Below are positions 35,401 through 44,504 of a DNA stretch of 64,000 nucleotides, one piece after another (position 1 is the first letter of the stretch; each line of letters opens with the position of its first letter). This stretch comes from Anaeramoeba ignava (lineage: Eukaryota > Metamonada > Anaeramoebidae): positions 124,001 through 188,000 of the forward strand of contig JAPDFW010000058.1 of NCBI GenBank assembly GCA_028826165.1, written 5' to 3'. The notes beneath the pieces are model-generated. The model worked only from the letters and a program-made list of their open reading frames with translations. It was not told the DNA's origin and did no database searches. The position numbers and the translations under genes are program-made.

Positions 35401-36824
35401 TTAAACAAATACTATTTCCATTTGATTCTTTTTCAATTTCTTGTTCATTTTCTTCTTCAATTTTTCAATAATTTGAATTAATCTTTGTGAATTTAATTGA
35501 AAATAATCAACACATTCTTTTAATTCTTCATAAATTGTTTCATTTTCAATTTTTGGAATATTATCAGTATAAAAAAAATGAATTAATGATTGAATAGTTT
35601 CTGTTTGTTTATTACTGTATTCATGAACTGAATTTGATTTATCTTCACTTATATTAAACATTCCTCTATATAATTCACTTCTGGTTATTAATATTATTTT
35701 ATGAACTTTGATTTCTTGATTATTTGAAATAATTTGGAAATCTTTAGTTTCTTCTGAATTCATTAATATTTCTAAATCTTTTAAAAATGATTCAATTTGT
35801 GTTCCAAATTCAATTTTACAAATATTTGAAAGTTTATTTTTCCATTCTTTTAAAATTGATAAATCTTGATATGAAACTTTTCCAAAATAAATCCATTTTA
35901 ATAAAATATCAACTTCTTTTTGAGAATTTTGAGATAAAATTGAATATAATTCATTTTCAATTTGATTTTCATTAATTTTCAATCTATTTTGAATAATTAA
36001 TTTATGAATTGGAATTTTGATTTGGGATTCAGTTTCATCATCTTTACATTCAATTTCAAAATCACAAAATTCTTTTCTTTCAAATAATTGTTTAAAATCA
36101 TCTTGAATTGAATATTTGATTTTATTTTTGGGTTGTAATTGATTATTTTCATCAATATTTTCAAGAATATTCCTTGTTAATTCTAAAAAAGCTTCATCAA
36201 TATTAGTATTATCTTTAGCAGAAACTTCATAAAAAGGAATATCTAAATTATCAGCAAATTGTTTTCCTTTTTCTTTTGATACTTTTCTTTTTTCTTCTAA
36301 ATCAGATTTATTTCCAATTAAAATCATTTGAACATTTTCATCTGCATACTTTTTGGCTTCTTTAATCCAATTTTCAATATTTTGGAAAGATTTTTCATTA
36401 GTGATATCATAAACTAAAACAATTCCATAAGTTCCTCTATAATAAACTAAAATATAAAAATCAATCAATTTTTTAAATTTTTTTGAATTTTTTTTTGGAA
36501 TAAAAGGAAAGAACCTGGAGTAAGTGATCTAAAACGTTCTTTAATGAATAAAATTTCAATTAAAAATTTATTGATAAAATAAATTCAATTAAATTTAATT
36601 TAAAAACCTTGACCAGCTGTGTCCCAAATTTGCAATGTTATTATTTTCCCATTGATTTGAATTTTTTTCACTTTAAAAAATGCTCCAATAGTTGTATTTG
36701 GAGAACTTGTTCCAAAAGTATGACAATATCTTGTTAAAATACTTGTTTTTCCAACAGAAGTGTCTCCAATTATAATAAATTTAAAAAGTAAATCATATTC
36801 TTTTTCTTTTTCTTTATTTTCCAT
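35401..36824 (-). CDS. Rab-BTB-BTB unit 5: intact, best-preserved GTPase
   Basis: Exons 36824-36608, 36538-36515, 36446-35401; 428 aa, all phases correct. GTPase motifs: P-loop GDTSVGKT (20-27), WDTAGQ (67-72), ERFRSLTP on exon 2, YYRGTYGIVLVYDIT, GNKSDL, SAKDN. WDTAGQERF plus the YYRG and LVYDIT blocks place it in the Rab family, without the Rho insert helix. BTB1 (~195-290) and BTB2 (~300-400) follow. The end reads QMEIVFV: the bases TTGTTTAATTTT that spell Cys-Leu-Ile-Phe in units 1, 2, 9 and 10 are present but out of frame, so the CAAX box is lost. The layout mimics RhoBTB proteins (GTPase-BTB-BTB), which work with cullin-3, but with a Rab GTPase. It is the reference member of the cluster. 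Confidence 0.86.
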
Positions 36825-36875
36825 TTTATTTAATTTTGAAATGAAAAATGAAAAAAATGAAAAATAAAAACGTAT

Positions 36876-38286
36876 TCAAAAATTAAAAATTTTCTTATTT
36901 TTTTCTTTTTCCTTTTCTTTTTCAATTTTTGGAATAATTTGAATTAATCTTTCTGAATTTAATTGAAAATAATCAACACATTCTTTTAATTCTTCATAAA
37001 TTGTTTCATTTTCAATTTTTGGAATATTATCAGTATAAAAAAAATGAATTAATGATTGAATAGTTTCTGTTTGTTTATTACTGTATTCATGAACTGAATT
37101 TGATTTATTTTCACTTATAATAAACACTCCTCTATATAATTCACTTCTGGTTATTAATATTATTTTATGAACTTTGATTTCTTGATTATTTGAAATAATT
37201 TGGAAATCTTTAGTTTCTTCTGAATTCATTAATATTTCTAAATCTTTTAAAAATGATTTTATTCCTGTTTCAAATTCAATTTTACAAATATTTGAAAGTT
37301 TATTTTTCCATTCTTTTAAAATTGATAAATCTTTAAATAAAACTTTTCCAAAATAAATCCATTTTAATAAAATATCAACTTCTTTTTGAGAATTTTGAGA
37401 TAAAATTGAATATAATTCATTTGTAATTTGATTTTCATTAATTTTCAATCTATTTTGAATAATTAATTTATGAATTGGAATTTTGATTTTTTTAAGAGGA
37501 TTTTGATCATCTTTACATTCAATTTCAAAATCACAAAATTCTTTTCTTTCAAATAATTTTTGGAAATCATCTTGAATTGAATATTTGATTTTATTTTTGG
37601 TTTTAATTGATTATTTTCATCAAGATTTTCAAGAATATTCGTTGTTAATTCTAAAAAAGCTTCATCAATATTAATAATATTTTTAGCAGAAACTTCATAA
37701 AAAGGAATATTTAATTCATCAGCAAATTCATTTCCTTCTTCTTTTGATATTTTCCTTTCAACTTCTAAATCACATTTATTTCCAATTAAAATAATTTGAA
37801 TATTTTCATCTGAATATTCTTTAATTTCTTGAATCCATTTTTTGATATTTTGGAAAGATTCTTCATTAGTAATATCATAAACTAAAAGAATTCCATGAGC
37901 TCCTCTAAAATAAACTAAAATATAAAATCAATAAATTTAATTAATTTTTGATTTTGATTTTTGAAAAAATAAAATTAAATAAATAAATTGTTCTATCAAA
38001 TTTTTGAATAAATAAAAATTAAAAAATAAAAAAAAATAAAATATTAATTTAATTTAAAAATATTAAAAACCTTAAATTTAGATAAATCCCAAAATTTGTA
38101 ATTTAATTTTCTTTTCATTAATTTCTATTAATTTTTATAAAATTAATTCCAATCGTTTTCTTTGTATTCTTCTTGGAATTCATTTTTATAAAATCTTCTT
38201 AAAATACTTGTTTTCCCAACTTTACAATCTCCAATTAATAAAATTTTAAAAACAAAATCATATTCTTTTCTTCTTTTATTTTCCAT
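36876..38286 (-). pseudogene. Rab-BTB-BTB unit 6: multiply disrupted
   Basis: Exon 1 (ATG 38286) keeps GDCKVGKTS, then loses frame after about 45 residues; a relic of WDLSKFKG sits where WDTAGQ should be. Exon 2 is barely recognisable near 38005 (FDRT) with no acceptor. Exon 3 (37914-36876) starts well (YFRGAHGILLVYDIT, GNKCDLEVER, SAKNIIN) but a one-base deletion (CCC to CC relative to units 2 and 5) near 37600 shifts the frame before BTB1; beyond it BTB1 and BTB2 are open to KKIFNF, again the CLIF tail read out of frame. Three independent lesions mark this as a pseudogene. Confidence 0.78.
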
Positions 38287-38329
38287 TTTATTTAATTTTG
38301 AAAAATGAAAAAAATGAAAAAATGAAATT

Positions 38330-39724
38330 TCAAAAATTAAACAATTCTTCTTTTTGGATCAATTTTTTTTCCTTTTCAATTTCTTTTTCAATTTTTTGAA
38401 TAATTTGGATTAATCTTTCTGAATTTAATTGAAAATAATCAACACATTCTTTTAATTCTTCATAAATTGTTTTATTTTCAATTTTTGGAATATCATCAGT
38501 ATAAAAAAAATGAATTAATGATTGAATAGTTTCTGTTTGTTTATTACTGTATTCATGAACTGAATTTGATGTGTCTTGACTCACATTAAACATTCCTCTA
38601 TATAATTCACTTCTGGCCAACAATATTATTTTATGAACTTTGATTTCTTGATTATTTGAAATAATTTGGAAATCTTTAGTTTCTTCTGAATTCATTAATA
38701 TTTCTAAATCTTTTAAAAATGGTTTTATTTCTGTTTCAAATTCAATTTTACAAATATTTGAAAGTTTATTTTTCCATTCTTTAAAAATTGATGAATTTGA
38801 ATATGGAACTTTTCCAGAATAAATCCATTCTAATAAAACATTAACTTCTTTTTGAGAATTTTGAGATAAAATTGAATATAATTCATTTTTAACTTGATTT
38901 TCATTAATTTTCAATCTATTTTGAATAATTAATTTATGAATTGGAATTTTGATTTTTTCAACAGGATTTTTATCATCTTTACATTCAATTTCAAAATCAC
39001 AAAATTCTTTTCTTTCAAATAATTGTTTGAAATCATCTTGAATTGAATATTTAATGAAATTTTCATTTCCATCAGTATTTTCCAGAATATTTCTTGTTAA
39101 ATGAATAAAGGGATCATCAACATTAATATTATCTTTAGTAGAAATTTCATAAAAAGGAATATTTAATTTATCAGCAAGTTCTTTTCCTTTTTCTTTTGAT
39201 ATTTTTCTTTGATATTCTAAATCACATTTATTTCCAACTAAAACAATTGGAACATTTTTATTTCCATATTGCTTAATATCTTTCATCCATTTTTGTTCAA
39301 TACTTTCAAAAGATTTTTCATCAGTAACATCATAAACTAAAAAAACACCTTCAGATCCTCTTAAATAAACTAAAATAAAAAATGAATCAATTTTTTAAAT
39401 GTTTTTGAAAGAAAAAATTTTTCATTTAAAATAAAAGAAATGAAAAATATGAATAATTGTTCTAAAACGTTCTTTAAAAAAAAAATTTAAATCAAAAAAA
39501 TAACAAAATTTGAAAAAAAATATAATTTAATTTTAATTTAAAAACCTTGACCAGCTGTGTCCCAAAATCTTAAATTAATTTCTTTTTTCAATTTCAATTG
39601 TTTTTATTTTAAATTCAATTCCAATAGTTGGAATAAATTCATTTTTACAAAATCTTGATAAAATTCATCATTTTCCAAAAAATCTTTTTAAAATATTTGC
39701 TTTTTCCAACTTCAGATTCTCCAT
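38330..39724 (-). pseudogene. Rab-BTB-BTB unit 7: exon 1 truncated, exon 2 donor lost, exon 3 open
   Basis: Exon 3 (39369-38330) is open: YLRGSEGVFLVYDVT, GNKCDLEYQR, STKDNIN, BTB1, BTB2, ending EELFNF (shifted CAAX tail). Exon 1 (about 39724-39547) lacks the usual N-terminal strand; it begins right at the P-loop (GESEVGKS in one frame), shifts frame at least twice and ends with the conserved TGGGACACAGCTGGTCAAG that encodes WDTAGQ. Exon 2 (AACGTTTTAGAACAATT at about 39468) has no GT donor. A tail relic (AATAATTGTTTAA, minus strand) lies at about 39776-39788 between this unit and unit 8, a trace of an extra deleted copy. Confidence 0.76.
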
Positions 39725-39877
39725 TTCTTTTTAATGAAAAATGAAAAGAAAATTTAAAAAAAAAAAAATTTTCTTTTAAACAATTATTTTTTTTTTATTT
39801 TTCATTTTTTTAATTTAAAGAATTTAATTGAAAAAATGAAAATTCTTTTGAAAAATGAAATTTCAAAAATTAAACAA

Positions 39878-41307
39878 TTATTCTTTTTGTTCTTTTTTTT
39901 TCCTTTTCAATTTCTTTTCTTTTTTTTTCAATTTCAATTTTTGAATAATTTTAATTAATCTTTCTGAATTTAATTGAAAATAATCAACACATTCTTTTAA
40001 TTCTTCATAAATTATTTTCTTTTTGATTTTTGGAATATTATCAGTATAAAAAAAATGAATTAATGATTGAATAGTTTCTGTTTGTTTATTACTGTATTCA
40101 TGAACTGAATTTGATTTATCTTCACTTATATTAAACATTCCTCTAAATAATTCACTTCTGGTTATTAATATTAATTTATGAACTTTGATTTCTTGATTAT
40201 TTGAAATAATTTGGAAATCTTTAGTTTCTTCTGAATTCATTAATATTTCTAAATCTTTTAAAAATGATTTTATTCCTATTTTGAATTCAATTTTACAAAT
40301 ATTTGAAAGTTTATTTTTCCATTCTTTTAAAATTGATAAATCTTGATATGAAACTTTTCCAAAATAAATCCATTTTAATAAAATATCAACTTCTTTTTGA
40401 GAATTTTGAGATAAAATTGAATATAATTCATTTTCAATTTGATTTTCATTAATTTTTAATCTATTTTGAATAATTAATTTATGAATTGGAATTTTGATTT
40501 TATTAAGAGGATTTTGATCATCTTTACATTCAATTTCAAAATCACAAAATTCTTTTCTTTCAAATAATTTTTGGAAATCATTTTGAATTGTATATTTGAT
40601 CATATTTTCATCTTCATCAAGATTTTCAAAAATATTTCTTGTTAATTCAATAAAAATATTATCAATATTAATATTATTTTTAGCAGAAACTTCATAAAAA
40701 GGAATATTTAATTCATCAGCAAGTTCTTTTCCTTTTTCTTTTGATATTTCTCTTTTTTCTTCCAAATCACATTTATTTCCAATTAAAATCATTTCAACAT
40801 TTTCATTTGTATATTCTTTAATTTCTTTCAACCAATAATTATTGATATTTTCAAAAGATTCTTTATTAGTAATATCATAAACTAAAAAAATTCCTTGAGC
40901 TCCTCTATAATACACTTAAATATAAAAATCCATCGATAAATCAATCAATTAATTCTTTTTGGATTTTTTAAATAAATAAAAGATAAAGATACTTGGTGAA
41001 ATTAATCTAAAACGTTCTTTAAATTTGGAAATAAAAATATGAAAATGAATAAATTGAAGCTTAAAATTGAATTTTTAAATTAATTATAAAAACCTGGAAT
41101 TGTTATATCCCAAAGTTGTAATTGAATTCTTGTGGAATCAATTTCTATTGTTTTCATTTTTAAAGCAGCTCCAAGAGTTCGCATATATTCTTCTGTAAAT
41201 TGATTATCACAAAATTTTGATAAAATCTGTGTTTTTCCAACTTCAAAAAAACCAACTAATAAAATTTTAAACAATAAATCATATTCTTTTTCTTCTTCTT
41301 TTTCCAT
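39878..41307 (-). CDS. Rab-BTB-BTB unit 8: intact frame, DxxGQ motif lost
   Basis: Exons 41307-41094, 41016-40993, 40914-39878; 424 aa, phases consistent. The P-loop GFFEVGKT is usable, but the G3 motif reads WDITIP instead of WDTAGQ, removing the Gly and catalytic Gln. Exon 2 gives ERFRLISP; exon 3 MYYRGAQGIFLVYDIT, GNKCDL, SAKNNIN, BTB1 and BTB2. The tail is strongly basic (KKEKKLKRKKKEQKE); the CLIF-coding bases follow but are out of frame. It may bind nucleotide without normal hydrolysis, and the basic tail could replace a lipid anchor electrostatically (inference). Confidence 0.8.
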
Positions 41308-41358
41308 TTTATATAATTTTGAAAAATGAAAAAAATGAAAAAAATGAAAAATGAAATT

Positions 41359-42768
41359 TCAAAAAATTAAACAATTATTCTTTTTTTCTTTTTCCTTTTC
41401 AATTTCTTTTTTAATTTCAATTTTTTGAATAATTTTAATTAATCTTTCTGAATTTAATTGGAAATAATCAACACATTCTTTTAATTCTTCATAAATTTTT
41501 TCATTTTCAATTTTTGGAATATTATCAGTATAAAAAAAATGAATTAATGATTGAATAGTTTCTGTTTGTTTATTACTGTATTCATGAACTGAATTTGATT
41601 TATCTTCACTTATATTAAACATTCCTCTATATAATTCACTTCTGGTTATTAATATTATTTTATGAACTTTGATTTCTTGATTATTTGAAATAATTTGGAA
41701 ATCTTTAGTTTCTTTTGAATTCATTAATATTTCTAAATCTTTTAAAAGTGATTTTATTCCTCTTTTGAATTCAATTTTACAAATATTTGAAAGTTTATTT
41801 TTCCATTCTTTGAAAATTGATAAATCTTGATATAAAACTTTTCCAAAATAAATCCATTTTAATAAAATATTAACTTCTTTTTGAGAATTTTGAGATAAAA
41901 TTGAATATAATTCATTTTTAATTTGATTTTCATTAATTTTCAATCTATTTTGAATAATTAATTTATGAATTGGAATTTTGATTTTATTAAGAGGATTTTT
42001 GATCATCTTTACATTCAATTTCAAAATCACAAAATTCTTTTCTTTCAAATAATTTTTGGAAATCATCTTGAATTGAATAAAGGATTTTGGTTTTGTTATT
42101 TTTGCTATTATTTATTAGATCCATTATTTTCTCGAATATTTCTTGTAATTTCAAAAAAAGTATTATCAATATTAATATTATTTTTAGCAGAAACTTCATA
42201 AAAAGGAATTTTATATTCATCAGCAAATTCTTTTCCTTTTTCTTTTGAAACTTGTCTTTTTTCTTCTAAATCACATTTATTTCCAATTAAAATTGTTTTA
42301 ACATTTTCATTTGCATTTTCTTTAATACTTGTCATCCAATTTTCTTCAATATTTTCAAAAGATTCTTCATTAGTAATATCATAAACTAAAATAATTCCAT
42401 GAGCTCCTCTATAATAGCCTTAAATATAAAATTAAATCAATAAATTTTATTTAAAATGAAACAAAAAGGAAGATTACTATTTGTTATTTTTTTAAAACGT
42501 TCTAAATAAAAATATAAATTAAAAATTAAAAATTAAAAATATATAATTTAAATTCAATTTAAAAACCTTGACCAGATGTATCCCAAATAACTAATTTGAT
42601 TCCTCCTGAATCAATTGTAATTCTTTTTGTGTTAAAATCAACTCCAATAGTTGATAGATATTCATCTGAAAATTCGTTTTCACAAATTCTCCTTAAAATA
42701 CTTGATTTACCAATTTCACAATCTCCAATTAATAAAACATTATAAAGATAATCATATTCTTCTTCCAT
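41359..42768 (-). pseudogene. Rab-BTB-BTB unit 9: good GTPase, two one-base insertions in exon 3
   Basis: Exon 1 42768-42567 (GDCEIGKSS, STIGVDF, WDTSGQ), exon 2 42501-42478 (ERFKKITN), exon 3 42418-41359. The summed length is two bases over a multiple of three, matching two single-base insertions: one near 42110 in the linker after RENNGSN, the other an extra A near 41998 (GATCAAAAATCC against GATCAAAATCC in unit 10). Without them the frame runs through BTB1 and BTB2 to NNCLIF. One lesion is a homopolymer, so assembly error is possible. Unit 10 is its closest paralog, sharing exon 1, the linker and intron sequences almost base for base. Confidence 0.68.
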
Positions 42769-42821
42769 TTTATTTATTTATGAAAAAAAATGAAAAAAAT
42801 GAAAAAATGAAAAATGAAATT

Positions 42822-44239
42822 TCAAAAAATTAAACAATTATTCTTTTTTTGTTCTATTATTTCATTTTTAATTTTAATTTCAATTTTTGGAATAATTTGA
42901 ATTAATCTTTCTGAATTTAATTGAAAATAATCAACACATTCTTTTAATTCTTCATAAATTTTTTCATTTTCAATTTTTGGAATATTATCAGTATAAAAAA
43001 AATGAATTAATGATTGAATAGTTTCTGTTTGTTTATTACTGTATTCATGAACTGAATTTGATTTATCTTCACTTATATTAAACATTCCTCTATATAATTC
43101 ACTTCTGGTTATTAATATTATTTTATGAACTTTGATAATTTGATTATTTGAAATAATTTGGAAATCTTTAGTTTCTTCTGAATTCATTAATATTTCTAAA
43201 TCTCTTTAAAAAAGTTCGAATTCCTCTTTTGAATTCAATTTTACAAATATTTGAAAGTTTATTTTTCCATTCTTTGAAAATTGATAAATCTTGATATAAA
43301 ACTTTTCCAAAATAAATCCATTTTAATAAAATATCAACTTCTTTTTGAGAATTTTGAGATAAAATTGAATATAATTCATTTTTAATTTGATTTTCATTAA
43401 TTTTTAATCTATTTTGAATAATTAATTTATGGATTGGAATTTTGATTTTATTAAGAGGATTTTGATCATCTTTACATTCAATTTCAAAATCATAAAATTC
43501 TTTTCTTTCAAATAATTTTTGGAAATCTTCTTGAATTGTATAATTAATTCTTGTTTTTATTTTTGCTATAATATTAGATCCATTATTTTCTCGAATATTT
43601 CTTGTAATTTCAAAAAAAATATTATCAATATTAATATTATTTTTAGCAGAAACTTCATAAAAAGGAATTTGATATTTATCAGCAAATTCTTTTCCTTCTT
43701 CTTTTGATATTTCTCTTTTTTCTTCCAAATCACATTTATTTCCAATTAAAATTGTTTTAACATTTTCATTTGCATTTTCTTTAATACTTGTCATCCAATT
43801 TTCTTCAATATTTTCAAAAGATTCTTCATTAGTAATATCATAAACTAAAACAAGGCCATGAGCTCCTCTATAATAGCCTTAAATATAAAATTAAATCAAT
43901 AAATTTTATTTAAAATGAAATAAAAAGAAAGATTACTATTTGTTATTTTTTTAAAACGTTCTAAATAAAAATATAAATAAAAAATTAAAAATTAAAAATA
44001 TATAATTTAAATTCAATTTAAAAACCTTGACCAGATAAATCCCAAATATGTAATTTGATTCTTTTGGAATCAATTGTAATTCTTTTTGTGTTAAAATCAA
44101 CTCCAATAGTTGATAGATATTCATCTGAAAATTCGTTTTTACAAATTCTCCTTAAAATACTTGATTTACCAATTTCACAATCTCCAAGAATTAAAACATT
44201 ATAAAGATAATCAATATATTCACCTGTTTCAAATGCCAT
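42822..44239 (-). pseudogene. Rab-BTB-BTB unit 10: single one-base insertion between BTB1 and BTB2
   Basis: Exon 1 44239-44026 (GDCEIGKSS, STIGVDF, WDLSGQ), exon 2 43960-43937, exon 3 43877-42822. All GTPase motifs (GNKCDL, SAKNNIN) and BTB1 are intact. At about 43200 an extra base (TTTTTTAAAGAGATTTAG for the expected TTTTTAAAAGATTTAG) shifts the frame just before BTB2; the frame resumes at MNSEETKDFQII and ends NNCLIF. As it stands the product would be Rab-BTB1 with a short wrong tail. It is either a recent pseudogene or a consensus error. It heads the cluster and is divergent from beta-tubulin. Confidence 0.68.
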
Positions 44240-44504
44240 TATTTATAAATGAAAAAAAATGAAAAAAATGAAAAATGAAAAATCGGATAAAAAAAAAACG
44301 TTTTTTTTTATTTTAATTTTAATTAATAAAAAAAGAAGAAAAAAATTTTGTTTTTCCCTTTTTTTTTTTGCTTTTTAATTTTTTTTAATTAAAAAATTTT
44401 TTTTTTTGTTATTTCTTTTTTCATTTTTCTATTCTCTCAATTTTTTTTTTTTAATACAAAAATAATTTAATTTAAGAAAAACTTAAAACTTAAAACATAA
44501 AACA
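44240..44504. promoter_or_regulatory. Divergent promoter region, Rab-BTB unit 10 / beta-tubulin
   Basis: 265 bp between two opposite ATGs. It contains AAAAAATG units next to the Rab side, AAAAAAAACGTTTTTTTTTA at 44290, long T-tracts and TTTAAGAAAAACTTAAAACTT before the tubulin ATG. Promoter function is inferred from position only; no TATA or initiator can be assigned in such AT-rich DNA. Confidence 0.4.

Noticed and set aside
28979-44239. Classifying the GTPase-BTB-BTB units as true RhoBTB orthologs
   Set aside because: The GTPase lacks the Rho insert and shows Rab motifs (IGVDF, WDTAGQERF, YYRG, LVYDIT); the resemblance to RhoBTB is in layout.
41359-44239. Treating units 9 and 10 as certain pseudogenes
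   Set aside because: Lesions are single-base events in or near A/T-runs with otherwise perfect frames and a kept CAAX tail; consensus error cannot be excluded, so they are reported as pseudogenes with reduced confidence.
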